NCBI RefSeq assembly: GCF_001999245.1 | Contig: NZ_CP019630.1 | Span: 3,030,501-3,094,500, forward strand | Origin: Roseibium algicola | GTDB lineage: Bacteria; Pseudomonadota; Alphaproteobacteria; Rhizobiales; Stappiaceae | Length of the DNA: 64,000 nt | Direction: 5' to 3' | Part shown: positions 17,699 to 26,251 of the stretch, piece after piece | Position numbering within the stretch: the first letter of the stretch is position 1 | Layout: each line of letters opens with the position of its first letter | Notes under the pieces: generated by a model | What the model was told of the DNA's origin: nothing | The model's input: only the letters and a program-made list of their open reading frames with translations | The model's database searches: none | Translations under genes and position numbers: made by a program

Positions 17699-18793
17699 TC
17701 AGGCCCTGGCCTGCCGCCGGACACGGCCGAATTCCGAGCTCAGCACCTGGGTTCTAAATTTTCGCAACAGGTCCATGTCGAGCTTGCCCTTCATCTCGAA
17801 CATGATCGCAAAGGCCTGGCGCGGACTGAGGCTGTCCTTGTAGGCTCGTTTTTCGGTGAGGGCGGAATAGATGTCGCTGATCGTCAGAAGCCTGACCCTT
17901 TGCGAGATCTGATTGCCTTTGAGGCCATCCGGATACCCGGTTCCGTCCAGAAACTCATGGTGACACAGCGCCATCTCGACAACCTGCTTTGGAACTTCCT
18001 GGCGCGTTGCCAGCATCTCCCGGCTAAAGAGCGGATGTTTGTTGACAAGCTCACGTTCTTCCAGGGTCAGCCTGCCAGGCTTGTCCAGGATGGAAAGCGG
18101 GATCTTGACCTTGCCCAGGTCGTGCACCAGTGCACCCAGGCCGAGAATTGTCTGCTCCGCTTCGGAATGGCCGAGTGCACGCGAAAACGAAACGGTGTGC
18201 CCGGCGACCATCATCGTGTGGCAGAAGGTGTGGCTGTGGTGGCATTGAACCGCACTCAACCAACTGTCGAGACCGTCCGTCATGATGACCGAGGTGATGT
18301 CCTGGGCGTTGGTAGCCAGGAATTGCATGGGCAGGGGAGCGCCGGAAAGGGCTGCGGCCGACATCAGGTTCAAGCCCATGCTGGTGGTTTCAACCGACTT
18401 GACGATTTTCTCCGAGTACCGGCTGGGCAGCGTCGGTTTGGAATAGTCGCCCACCACTTCGCGTATTTTTTCGAACAGTGTCGCGAATTTTTCCTCGCGA
18501 TCTATCAGATTGTAGAAGCCAAGCTCGCGCGCCTGCAGCACGCTCTGTCTGCTTTTTGTGTCAACGATGCCGAGCGCCGGCACGGATTGGCCGCTTCTCG
18601 AAAAATCTCGAAGTATTTTGATGTGGTCAGTGCCAAGGTCCAGAAAGTCGACAAGAAGCAGCGAGCGGGGCTTGATGTCCCTCAGGTTGGGGCGGGAGAA
18701 GGCAATTCGTTTTGTCGGGTAGAGGGTCGCGATTCTGGCGAAACGCGATGGAAAATTTCCGAAATCCACTGCCGCAACTAAAATTTGAACCAT
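17699..18793 (-). CDS. HD-GYP domain protein, putative c-di-GMP phosphodiesterase
   Basis: A 364-residue cytoplasmic protein. The first 120 residues form a receiver-like module without a clear phospho-acceptor signature (VDFLDLGTDHIKILR, ALGIVDTKS). The C-terminal HD-GYP domain shows HTFCHTMMVAGH, LVHDLGKVKIP (the HD pair), MALCHHEFLDGTGYPDG (the GYP motif) and LLTISDIYSALTEKRAYK. The metal-ligand histidines and aspartates are present, so hydrolysis of c-di-GMP is plausible. The start is ATG 18793; a TTG two codons upstream is possible, and no clear ribosome site exists. Together with the diguanylate cyclase near 5 kb it indicates c-di-GMP signalling. Confidence 0.92.
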   Translation of the reverse strand: MVQILVAAVDFGNFPSRFARIATLYPTKRIAFSRPNLRDIKPRSLLLVDFLDLGTDHIKILRDFSRSGQSVPALGIVDTKSRQSVLQARELGFYNLIDREEKFATLFEKIREVVGDYSKPTLPSRYSEKIVKSVETTSMGLNLMSAAALSGAPLPMQFLATNAQDITSVIMTDGLDSWLSAVQCHHSHTFCHTMMVAGHTVSFSRALGHSEAEQTILGLGALVHDLGKVKIPLSILDKPGRLTLEERELVNKHPLFSREMLATRQEVPKQVVEMALCHHEFLDGTGYPDGLKGNQISQRVRLLTISDIYSALTEKRAYKDSLSPRQAFAIMFEMKGKLDMDLLRKFRTQVLSSEFGRVRRQARA

Positions 18794-19262
18794 GATCAAT
18801 TGGCATCTGAAACAATTTTGGTTGAAATCAAGGATTGTAGAAAAAACCTAAAAAAGGTTTAGTAAATCTGCCAAGTAAAAATACGCAGGATGCTGAGTAA
18901 TTTTTGCTTCGGACACTTCCCTTTAACCGCCTGTGTGAATTGGCCTGCCTGTAAACGTTAAAGGCACTTGGTGAATAATCGAGTGCAGTGCAGCAAAGTT
19001 TTGGCTACGCGAAAAGTGCTGCGTGACGGTTGCAGGGCTGAAAGTCTCGCCTTTTCAGGTGCTCGACGTTTCCTGCGCTCACCAACGTGCCGGGCGAGCT
19101 GGCCTGTGCGGTCTCTGGATGAACGTGGTTGGAGGCTGATTGCCGTGACGCGGGGCTCTGATGCCGGGTGTGTTCTGAGCGAAAACCGGATGCCGAAAAC
19201 GAAAGAGGCGCGGACGATGTCCGCGCCTTCCTGACAAGATAATTTGTCGTTGGTTGGTTGCC
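18794..19262. other. 469-bp intergenic region, no gene seen
   Basis: AT-rich next to the HD-GYP start (18800-18960), where its promoter must lie. The remainder has no frame with family resemblance; a plus-strand ORF at 18968-19234 is Arg/Ser-rich and judged spurious. The only clear element is the hairpin at 19207-19227. Confidence 0.6.
19207..19227 (-). terminator. terminator hairpin after the membrane chemoreceptor gene
   Basis: GGCGCGGAC-GAT-GTCCGCGCC, a perfect 9-bp stem, lies 36 bp past the stop codon of the minus-strand chemoreceptor gene. On that strand it is followed by CTCTTTC, a weak T-tract. Confidence 0.6.
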
Positions 19263-20981
19263 TCAGGCGGCGGCCACACCGTTCAGGAATGTTTCCACTT
19301 CCTGTTTCAGCTCTTCCGTGCGCGAAGACAGCATTTCCGATGCGTCCAGAACCGATTGGGAAGCCTGCGACGTCTGATTGACCGCACTGGAAAGGTCGGA
19401 CATGCAGGACGACACGAAGGTGGTGCCTTCGGCGGCATTCTGGGCGTTCTGCGAAATCTCGCCGGTGGCCGAGCCCTGCTGGCTCACGGCTGCCGCGATG
19501 GTGCTGGTGTAGGAATTCACCTCTTCCATGATCTTGGTGATTTCCGCGATCGCACCGACCGAGTCCTTGGTCGCATCCTGAATGGCGGTGATCTGGGCGC
19601 TGATTTCCTCGGTTGCCTTGGAGGTCTGGGTGGCCAGTTCCTTCACTTCCGCTGCGACGACCGCGAAGCCCTTGCCGGCTTCCCCGGCGCGTGCCGCTTC
19701 GATGGTGGCATTGAGGGCCAGCAGGTTGGTCTGCTCGGCGATCGCCTGGATAAGGGTTACCACTTCGCCGATCTTGGAGGCGGAGGCTGCAAGGCCTTCC
19801 ACCTTTTCGTTGGTCATGCGGGTGCCTTCGGTTGCCCGGCCAACAACTTCCGTCGTCTGGGCCACCTGGCGGGAAATTTCGCTGATGGACGCAGAGAGTT
19901 CTTCCGCGGCACTGGCCACGGTCTGAACGCTCGATGTTGCTTCATCGGCGGAGTTCAAGGTTTCCGTCGCGCTTGAGGCGCTCTGGCCGGACAGGTCGGA
20001 GAGGTGTCCCGCGGTGCCTTCCAGGCCATGAACGGTTTCGTTGACCGAGTTGAGCACGTTGGAGACATTGGTCCGGAAGGTTTCGATCAGACCCTGAACA
20101 CGGTTCTGGCGGTCGATCGCAGCGGCTTCGGACGTGCGCTGGTGCTCGGTCAGTTCGATCCGCTCGACGGCCCTGTCACGCAGGGTGCTGACGGCCTGGG
20201 CAAGCGTGCCGATCTGGTCGGAGCGTTCCTTGAAGGGGACTTCGTCTGCGAGATTGTCCTGCGCAATCTGGTCCGTGATTTCCGCGAGGCGTGTAATCGG
20301 ACGCAGCTGGCGGCGAATTGCGAGGATCAGGAGGACCACCGAAACGGCGACGACCGGCAGCACCAGCATCGCGTAGCGGCTGGTCAGTTCCCATGCGTTG
20401 GCTTCGACTGCAGCCTTTTCCACGCCGGCATAAAGGATGCCGAGAATATCGCCCTTGGACGAGAAAATCGGCTGGTAAACAGTGAAGTAGTCCTTGCCGA
20501 GAATGGTGGCCTGCCCGTGGAAGGTCTTGCCCTGGGTAACGACAGGATAAACCGCGCCGTTCTGGCCGAGCTGGGTTCCGACGGCACGCTTGCCGTCACC
20601 CTTGATGATGTTGGTGGTCTTGCGCCAGAAATCCTTCGTTTCCGGATCCCAGGCAAAAACAGTCGCGGTTTCACCTGTCATGCGCCCGACGGCGTCGATC
20701 ATGTCATGGTTTTCGAACACCGGCATTTCGGCCAGTTCGATCCGCTTGACGTTGTTGTTCGCGTCCCAGCTGACCTTTGCACCGTCGATGCGATCCTGAA
20801 ACAGCGTCGCTGCCACGCGAAGGTTGATATCCTGTTTGACGAGGGCACGGTCCTCAGCCTGGCCAAGGGCGACCTGATACAGGATAAAGCCCACAACAAT
20901 CATCGATATTCCAAGCACGCTGGCAGAAATAATTGCGAGCGTCGAAGTCACGCTTAATCGGGACAAGAACTTCTTCATCAT
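19263..20981 (-). CDS. membrane chemoreceptor with periplasmic Cache sensor
   Basis: A methyl-accepting chemotaxis protein of about 572 residues. TM1 lies near the N-terminus ([20 protein letters not shown]) and is followed by a periplasmic single-Cache-like domain (motifs [19 protein letters not shown] and [19 protein letters not shown]). TM2 ([16 protein letters not shown]), a HAMP domain ([13 protein letters not shown]) and the signalling domain with [19 protein letters not shown] follow. Clusters of Glu/Gln suitable for methylation flank the tip. The open frame starts at 21008, but GGGGGAA directly precedes the double ATG at 20981/20978, so 20981 was taken. The ligand is unknown; Cache domains of this kind often bind small carboxylates or amines. 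Confidence 0.94.
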   Translation of the reverse strand: MMKKFLSRLSVTSTLAIISASVLGISMIVVGFILYQVALGQAEDRALVKQDINLRVAATLFQDRIDGAKVSWDANNNVKRIELAEMPVFENHDMIDAVGRMTGETATVFAWDPETKDFWRKTTNIIKGDGKRAVGTQLGQNGAVYPVVTQGKTFHGQATILGKDYFTVYQPIFSSKGDILGILYAGVEKAAVEANAWELTSRYAMLVLPVVAVSVVLLILAIRRQLRPITRLAEITDQIAQDNLADEVPFKERSDQIGTLAQAVSTLRDRAVERIELTEHQRTSEAAAIDRQNRVQGLIETFRTNVSNVLNSVNETVHGLEGTAGHLSDLSGQSASSATETLNSADEATSSVQTVASAAEELSASISEISRQVAQTTEVVGRATEGTRMTNEKVEGLAASASKIGEVVTLIQAIAEQTNLLALNATIEAARAGEAGKGFAVVAAEVKELATQTSKATEEISAQITAIQDATKDSVGAIAEITKIMEEVNSYTSTIAAAVSQQGSATGEISQNAQNAAEGTTFVSSCMSDLSSAVNQTSQASQSVLDASEMLSSRTEELKQEVETFLNGVAAA

Positions 20982-21245
20982 TTCCCCCAAGGTCATAATT
21001 GGGATCATCTTTGTTGATTTGCGTAAATTAAGAATGAAAGAAAATTCGCGTAAAAATAGCAGTGATAATCACAGTTTAGTGAGCGTTTCATAGTTCCGTG
21101 AAAGAGCTGCAGTTTATGTTGTTTTTGTGTATTTTCTCCGCATGATCCATCTCTGTACCGATGGAGTTTCTGTCTTGTCGCTTTCCTGAAGCTGAACTGA
21201 AATGAGCAGAAACCCTCGGTCAGTTAAAAGAATGCTGGAGGAAAC

Positions 21246-22280
21246 ATGACGCGCCTGGCCGCCATTTGCCTTTTCCTGCTTTGCATTTCGGGGACGTCCG
21301 TCCTGGCGCGAAGCGTTACCGATTCCGCGGGTCGTACGGTCGAGATCCCGGATACGGTGACCCGGGTGTTTGCTGCCGGGCCTCCGGCGTCCATTCTCGT
21401 CTACGCGCTCAAACCGGAAGCGCTGCTCGGCTGGCCGAGAGCGCTTCGGGACTACGAGAAGCCATTCATCGCCGAAGCCTTTCGGGACCTGCCCGAGACC
21501 GGCCGCCTGACCGGACGCGGCGGGGAGGCAAACCTGGAGCGGGTTCTTGCCCTGAAACCCGATCTGATCATCGATTTCGGGTCCGTCCGCGATACCTATA
21601 TCGATCTTGCCGACCGTGTGCAGGAACAGACAGGGATTCCCTATCTCCTGGTCAACGGCCGGTTCGATGAAACCGCCGGCGCGTTGCGTCTTGTGGGCGA
21701 GGCGCTTGGCGTTCCGGAGCGTGGAGATCTTCTGGCCGCAGATGTCGAGGCAACCTTCACCGCGCTGACGTCGGCACTCGGTGCCGTACCCGAGGCGGAC
21801 AGGCCGCGTGTCTACCTCGCCCGTGGGGCGGATGGACTTGAAACAGGCCTGAAAGGCTCGATCAACACCGAAATCATCGAAAAGGCCGGTGGGCGCAACG
21901 TTGCCGATGTGCCCGGGCAATACGGACTGGTGCAGGCAAGTCCCGAGCAGATTATCGTTGCCAACCCGGACACAATCGTAACGTGGGATCGTAGCTTCTA
22001 TGAAGCTGTCTGGCAGGATCCCCTGTGGCAAGGCATTGCCGCGGTGCGTGAAGGCCGGGTTTTCCTGTCGCCAACGGCCCCTTTCGGCTGGATCGACAGG
22101 CCGCCGTCCGTCAATCGGATGATGGGTCTGAAATGGCTTGCAGGTCTATTCTATCCCGAACTCTGGGATGGGGAGCTGCGTCAGGAAACCGCCGACTTCT
22201 ATAAGTTGTGGTATCATGTGGACCTGAGTGAAGCAGAGCTCGACACTCTGCTGGAATGGGCAAAGGGGCGGGCTCCCTGA
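21246..22280 (+). CDS. FecB/BtuF-type periplasmic metal-chelate binding protein
   Basis: A 344-residue class III (helical-backbone) binding protein for iron-chelate, heme, cobalamin or a similar ligand. The signal peptide is MTRLAAICLFLLCISGTSVLA. The mature part starts with the family pattern SVTDSAGRTVEIPDTVTRVF, contains LALKPDLIIDFGSV and ends with a long helical C-terminus. AGGAGG-like TGGAGG lies just before the ATG. It is the first gene of a three-gene uptake operon and overlaps the permease start. No TonB receptor, siderophore gene, Fur-type box or cobalamin riboswitch was seen upstream, so the cargo stays open. Confidence 0.9.
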   Translation: MTRLAAICLFLLCISGTSVLARSVTDSAGRTVEIPDTVTRVFAAGPPASILVYALKPEALLGWPRALRDYEKPFIAEAFRDLPETGRLTGRGGEANLERVLALKPDLIIDFGSVRDTYIDLADRVQEQTGIPYLLVNGRFDETAGALRLVGEALGVPERGDLLAADVEATFTALTSALGAVPEADRPRVYLARGADGLETGLKGSINTEIIEKAGGRNVADVPGQYGLVQASPEQIIVANPDTIVTWDRSFYEAVWQDPLWQGIAAVREGRVFLSPTAPFGWIDRPPSVNRMMGLKWLAGLFYPELWDGELRQETADFYKLWYHVDLSEAELDTLLEWAKGRAP

Positions 22281-23299
22281 CCGGCAAATCTACTTCTTTC
22301 GCGCGTTCCGGCTTGTTCGTATGGCTCGGCCTCGCGCTTGTTCTTGGCAGTTTCGCGGCTCTTCTGATCGGTCCGTTTCCGCTTACGCCGTCCGAGGCCG
22401 TCGGTGTGCTGGCGCGCGTCGTATCCGGCGCACAGCCTTCGGGAACGCAGGACACGGTGCTGCTCTCGATCCGTCTGCCAAGGGTGGTTGCCGCGCTGCT
22501 GGTCGGTGCTTCGCTTGCTGCCGCCGGTGCATGTTACCAGACACTTTTCCGCAATCCGCTGGTGTCACCGGATATTCTCGGTGTTTCTGCCGGCGCGGGG
22601 CTCGGGGCCGTGCTCGGCATCTTCCTGTCGCTTCCTGTCGCGGCAATCCAGCTGATGGGTTTTGCCGGTGGTCTTGCCGCTGTTGCTCTTGTCGGTTTTG
22701 TTGCCGCGACGGTGCGCGGAGGAGACAGCACGCTGGTCCTTGTGCTTGCAGGCGTCGTCGTCGGCGCTCTGGCGGGGGCGGCGACATCCTTGCTGAAAGT
22801 GCTGGCAGATCCTTACGACCAGCTTCCGGCGATCACTTTCTGGTTGCTGGGCAGTCTGGCAGGCGTGAAGGCCGGCGATATCCTGCCGGCGGTACCTGCA
22901 GTTCTGTTCGGGCTTGTCCCTCTGTTCCTGTTGCGCTGGCGGATCAACGTCCTGTCTCTGGGGGATGAAGAAGCGAAGGCGCTTGGTGTGGAGGCCGGTC
23001 GGCTGCGGCTTGTTGTCATTTTCTGCGCGACCTTGATCACCGCAAGCGTCGTCGCCATTGCCGGTGTCGTGGGCTGGGTGGGGCTGGTGATACCGCATAT
23101 CGCCCGGATGATCGTTGGCCCTGGTTTCGGGCGCCTGTTGCCGGCAGCAGCGTTGCTTGGTGCGGGATACCTTCTTGCAGTCGACACGCTGGCACGCACG
23201 CTCTCGGGAACCGAAGTCCCGCTCGGCATTCTGACCGCCGTTGTCGGTGCGCCATTTTTCCTGTGGCTGCTTGCCAGGGGGAGGCGGGCATGGGCGTGA
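22256..23299 (+). CDS. FecCD/BtuC-type ABC permease
   Basis: A 347-residue inner-membrane permease of the FecCD family with about ten hydrophobic helices. Diagnostic stretches are LRLPRVVAALLVGASLAAAG-like RLPRVVAALLVGASLAAAG, QTLFRNPLVSPDILGVSAGA and the coupling-helix region LGVEAGRLR, followed by GVVGWVGLVIPHIARM. The start lies 25 bp inside the binding-protein gene, and the 3' end overlaps the ATPase start. It works as a homodimer with the ATPase encoded next. Confidence 0.94.
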   Translation: MGKGAGSLTGKSTSFARSGLFVWLGLALVLGSFAALLIGPFPLTPSEAVGVLARVVSGAQPSGTQDTVLLSIRLPRVVAALLVGASLAAAGACYQTLFRNPLVSPDILGVSAGAGLGAVLGIFLSLPVAAIQLMGFAGGLAAVALVGFVAATVRGGDSTLVLVLAGVVVGALAGAATSLLKVLADPYDQLPAITFWLLGSLAGVKAGDILPAVPAVLFGLVPLFLLRWRINVLSLGDEEAKALGVEAGRLRLVVIFCATLITASVVAIAGVVGWVGLVIPHIARMIVGPGFGRLLPAAALLGAGYLLAVDTLARTLSGTEVPLGILTAVVGAPFFLWLLARGRRAWA

Positions 23300-24090
23300 A
23301 GCTCAGGGCTGAAAACCTGTCCATCGGCTATCCGGGCCACGATGTCGGGAGCGAGTTGAACCTGACAGCTTCCACTGGCGACGTCTATTGCCTGCTTGGG
23401 CCCAACGGGTCCGGCAAGACCACTCTTTTCAAGACGCTTCTGGGGCTGCTGCCGGCGCGTGGCGGCACGGTGCTTGTGGAAGGACGGCCGCTGAAGTCGC
23501 TGTCCCGTGCGGATATCGCGACGCGGATCGCCTACGTTCCACAGGCACACGCCGCGCCCTTTGCCTTTCCGGTTCTGGAAGTCGTGCTGATGGGCCGAAC
23601 CGCAAAACTGCGTGCCTTTCAGCAGCCCGGCCCGCGTGACAGGGACGTCGCGTTGGCGGCGCTGGAAAGGCTCGGTATCGGGGAACTCGCCGGTGCAGAC
23701 TATACGCGGCTTTCCGGTGGACAGAGGCAACTGGTGCTGATCGCCAGGGCACTTGCGCAGGAAACACGTGTCCTCGTGATGGATGAGCCGACAGCCAGTC
23801 TCGATTTCGGGAATCAGGCGCTGGTGCTTTCCGAAGTTGCGGGTCTTGCGGCGGACGGCCTGACTGTTGTCCTGTCGACCCACGACCCTGATCACGCCTT
23901 TGCAATCGGAACCAGGGTGGCTTTGCTTCACGATGGTCGCATCAAGACGGATGGCCCCCCAAAGGAAGTGCTGACAAGCGCTGCTCTTTGCAAAGTCTAT
24001 GGTGTCGATGTGCGGATCGAACAATTCGCCGATGGCCGCACCGTCTGCCTGCCGTCACTTGCGCGCAAGCGGGAAGCGGTGCAGGTCTGA
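23290..24090 (+). CDS. FecE/BtuD-type ABC ATPase
   Basis: A 266-residue ATP-binding subunit with Walker A GPNGSGKTT, Q-loop YVPQAH, signature LSGGQRQ, Walker B VLVMDEPTASLD and switch histidine STHDPDHA. The frame opens at 23263, but the ATG at 23290 has GGGGGAGGCGG upstream and gives the family N-terminus MGVKLRAENLSIGYPG. It overlaps the permease stop by 10 bp. It completes the uptake system. Confidence 0.95.
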   Translation: MGVKLRAENLSIGYPGHDVGSELNLTASTGDVYCLLGPNGSGKTTLFKTLLGLLPARGGTVLVEGRPLKSLSRADIATRIAYVPQAHAAPFAFPVLEVVLMGRTAKLRAFQQPGPRDRDVALAALERLGIGELAGADYTRLSGGQRQLVLIARALAQETRVLVMDEPTASLDFGNQALVLSEVAGLAADGLTVVLSTHDPDHAFAIGTRVALLHDGRIKTDGPPKEVLTSAALCKVYGVDVRIEQFADGRTVCLPSLARKREAVQV

Positions 24091-24109
24091 ATTGTGCCTT
24101 GACTCATTC

Positions 24110-24152
24110 ATAACTCCGAGGTTATCAATCAAATCAATAACCGTGGAGTTAT
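24110..24152. promoter_or_regulatory. inverted-repeat operator of the ArsR-type regulator
   Basis: Two 16-bp arms, ATAACTCCGAGGTTAT (24110-24125) and ATAACCGTGGAGTTAT (24137-24152), are inverted copies apart from two central bases and are separated by 11 bp. The right arm overlaps the regulator's ATG at 24151, which strongly suggests autoregulation by blocking transcription start. Confidence 0.7.
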
Positions 24153-24483
24153 GAATTTGAGTGAGCCAACACCTGACCTTCTGTTTCGGACGCTGGCCGA
24201 CCCGACCCGGCGGGCGTTGTTCGAGCGGCTTTGCCGCGAAGGCGAGCTGACAGTGCGAGTGTTGACCGACCAGGCCGGTGTCTCCCAGCCCGCAGTTTCC
24301 AAACATCTTGGCGTCCTGAAGGAGGCCGGGCTTGTCACGGACCGCCAGGAGGGCAGGCAGTCGCACTATAGCGCCAGGCCCGGAGCGCTCGCACCACTGG
24401 TCGACTGGACTCAGCGCATGAACGTGTTCTGGGAACGCCGGTTCGACGATCTGGAAGACCTTTTGAGAAGAATGGACCAATGA
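24151..24483 (+). CDS. ArsR-family transcriptional regulator (SRPBCC-associated type)
   Basis: A 110-residue winged-helix protein. LFRTLADPTRRALFERL is the first helix pair, and DQAGVSQPAVSKHLGVLKEA is the recognition helix. It lacks the CxC metal site of metal-sensing ArsR proteins. This subtype is usually paired with an AHSA1/SRPBCC protein, as here, and forms self-controlled cassettes. The ATG at 24151 lies only two bases after GGAG. TTG 24157 has better spacing, so either a leaderless ATG or the TTG could be used. The stop overlaps the SRPBCC start (ATGA). Confidence 0.92.
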   Translation: MNLSEPTPDLLFRTLADPTRRALFERLCREGELTVRVLTDQAGVSQPAVSKHLGVLKEAGLVTDRQEGRQSHYSARPGALAPLVDWTQRMNVFWERRFDDLEDLLRRMDQ

Positions 24484-24908
24484 GTTTCTCGGACGAAGAT
24501 ACCCTTGCTGTTGTCGTGGAACGGGAAATTCCCTTTCCCGCGGAAAAGATCTGGCGTGCTTTGACCCAGCCCCACCTGATCGAGGAATGGCTCATGAAAA
24601 ATGCCTTCAAACCGGTTGTCGGTCACCGCTTCGACCTGAGTGCCGACTGGGGAATGGTCGATTGCGAAGTCCAGTCGATCGAGCCGCATAAAGCGCTGGC
24701 CTACAGCTGGAACACCAAGGATCTTCGAAGCACCGTGACCTGGACATTGACCCCGACGGATAACGGCACCCTTCTGCGGATGGAGCAAATCGGCTTCACG
24801 CAGGAACAACTGCCCTACTATCGCGGTGCAAGCGCCGCCTGGCCCCGCTTCATGGAGGCGCTGGAAAGCGTTGTTGCGCGGCTGGACGATGCCGGCAAAG
24901 ACGCCTGA
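24480..24908 (+). CDS. SRPBCC/AHSA1-domain protein
   Basis: A 142-residue START-like (SRPBCC) protein of the AHSA1 group. REIPFPAEKIWRALTQPHLI is the first strand and helix of the fold, and TWTLTPTDNGTLLRMEQIGF is the typical central hairpin. The family binds hydrophobic ligands; no enzyme activity can be assigned. It is translationally coupled to the ArsR gene and followed 20 bp later by a DUF1801 gene, a frequent trio. Confidence 0.92.
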   Translation: MSFSDEDTLAVVVEREIPFPAEKIWRALTQPHLIEEWLMKNAFKPVVGHRFDLSADWGMVDCEVQSIEPHKALAYSWNTKDLRSTVTWTLTPTDNGTLLRMEQIGFTQEQLPYYRGASAAWPRFMEALESVVARLDDAGKDA

Positions 24909-24928
24909 TAACCGCAAGGAAGACGACC

Positions 24929-25342
24929 ATGGACAATCAAATGTCCCCCGCGCAGCAGATTGACGCCAGGATCGCAGAACTTGACGACTGGCGTGGACGC
25001 ACACTGGCGCGGATGCGCGCCCTCATTCACGAAGCGGTTCCCGAAGTCGAGGAAGCCTGGAAATGGCGCGGTGTTCCCGTCTGGGAAAAGGACGGCATCA
25101 TCTGCACCGGCGAGACTTACAAGAAAGCCGTGAAGCTGACGTTCGCAAAAGGCGCGTCACTTGATGATCCGGCTGGTCTCTTCAATTCCAGCCTGGACGG
25201 CAACGTGCGCCGGGCAATCGACCTGTTCGAGGATGCAGACATCGATGAAGCGGCGCTGAAAGCCCTCGTTTGTGCAGCCGCCGAGCAGAATGCCGCTGCC
25301 TCGGCCGCCAGGAAAACGCGCAGGAAATCAGCCAAGGTCTGA
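24929..25342 (+). CDS. DUF1801 (YdhG-like) protein
   Basis: A 137-residue protein matching the DUF1801/YdhG fold. VPEVEEAWKWRGVPVWEKDG and CTGETYKKAVKLTFAKGASL show the usual Trp-rich core. The C-terminal 25 residues are Ala/Lys/Arg-rich. Function is unknown in the family, which is often encoded beside ArsR/SRPBCC cassettes as here. The ribosome site is GGAAGACGACC ahead of the ATG. Confidence 0.88.
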   Translation: MDNQMSPAQQIDARIAELDDWRGRTLARMRALIHEAVPEVEEAWKWRGVPVWEKDGIICTGETYKKAVKLTFAKGASLDDPAGLFNSSLDGNVRRAIDLFEDADIDEAALKALVCAAAEQNAAASAARKTRRKSAKV

Positions 25343-25451
25343 CAGTCCGCCACGCGGCGGCCTGAGCGCGCACCCCCAACTCTCAAGAACCCTTTGCTGA
25401 CGGACCTTTCCGGCAGACGGGATCTTGCGTCGTGATCACCAGGAGCAAATC

Positions 25452-25664
25452 ATGAATTGGACCAAGATCATCCGTCAGCTGCACCGCTGGCTGTCCATAG
25501 CCTTTACGCTGGCCGTGGTTGTCAATCTGGCTGCCATGGGGCAATCCGAGCCGGCACTCTGGGTCGGTTTACTGGCGTTGGTGCCATTGATCTTCTTGCT
25601 GGTATCGGGACTTTACCTTTTTGCCCTGCCTTATGCCGAAAGGTGGCGTCGGCAGGCACGGTAA
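25452..25664 (+). CDS. small two-helix membrane protein
   Basis: A 70-residue protein with two hydrophobic helices (about 17-33 and 39-59) and a basic C-terminal tail. The N-terminus MNWTKIIRQLHRWLSIAFTL resembles the first helix of PepSY-type membrane proteins. AGGAGC lies seven bases before the ATG at 25452; the nine-codon longer frame from 25425 has no such site. Function is unknown. It closes the ArsR-SRPBCC-DUF1801 group, 109 bp after the last member. Confidence 0.75.
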   Translation: MNWTKIIRQLHRWLSIAFTLAVVVNLAAMGQSEPALWVGLLALVPLIFLLVSGLYLFALPYAERWRRQAR

Positions 25665-25706
25665 CGGGCAGTCGATCGGAGGTTAGACCGAATTCGGCTT
25701 CCAGGC

Positions 25707-25730
25707 GCCGTTGGCCGTAAGGCCAACGGC
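25707..25730. terminator. bidirectional terminator hairpin
   Basis: GCCGTTGGCC-GTAA-GGCCAACGGC, a perfect 10-bp stem between two convergent genes (the small membrane protein and cytochrome c). No strong T-tract follows on either side. Confidence 0.5.
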
Positions 25731-25741
25731 ATTGGTGTGCC

Positions 25742-26242
25742 CTATCCTGGAAACTTTATCGTGAAATAGGGGGCAGGGGCGTTTTCCCCCGGCGCAATCA
25801 TCCCTGGAACGGGATTGTCATCCGGTGTCAGGGACTGCAGGTAGCTCGCAAGAGCTTCTGCGTCCTGTGTGGTCAGTCCGGCGTAGGCAGGCCAGGGCAT
25901 AACGGGAATGAGCAACCGTCCGTCTGGTCGAACGCCGGTCGTCAGGGCCGTTACGATTTCTTCCGTACTCCAGGATCCCGCACCGCCATTGGCGGGCGTG
26001 AGGTTCGGGCCCCAGACAATACCTGCCTGCGGAATTTCAAAGCCGACATTGCCGCCGATGAGCCCGGCTTCGGGCATCGGTGCGCCGTTCGCTCCGCGCG
26101 GACTGTGACAATCGGCGCAAGCCATTATCCGGGCAAGGTAGGCTCCACGTGCAGCCTTGTTCTCATCCGCGGACACGGATCCTGAAAAGGCCGCGAGCAC
26201 GGCGAAAGCCAGAATGGTTCTCTGGAAGACTAAGCAGATCAT
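25742..26242 (-). CDS. periplasmic c-type cytochrome
   Basis: A 166-residue mono-heme cytochrome c. The signal peptide (about 1-25, ending SVSA) precedes one heme-binding CADCH motif (about residue 42). A Met-containing segment (LLIPVMPWPAY) could provide the sixth ligand. LTTQDAEALASYLQSL is the typical C-terminal helix. It resembles the small cytochromes that accept electrons from periplasmic dehydrogenases. GGAGGCGGCA precedes the ATG, and the gene starts only 9 bp after the cupin stop, so they form an operon. Its redox partner is not evident nearby. Confidence 0.92.
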   Translation of the reverse strand: MICLVFQRTILAFAVLAAFSGSVSADENKAARGAYLARIMACADCHSPRGANGAPMPEAGLIGGNVGFEIPQAGIVWGPNLTPANGGAGSWSTEEIVTALTTGVRPDGRLLIPVMPWPAYAGLTTQDAEALASYLQSLTPDDNPVPGMIAPGENAPAPYFTIKFPG

Positions 26243-26251
26243 TGCCGCCTC

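Noticed and set aside
18968..19234. 88-codon plus-strand frame
   Set aside because: Arg/Ser-rich, no ribosome site, ends inside the terminator hairpin of the chemoreceptor gene.
20982..21245. Cobalamin riboswitch or Fur box upstream of the metal-chelate importer
   Set aside because: None of the conserved riboswitch boxes and no convincing palindromic iron box could be found by eye.
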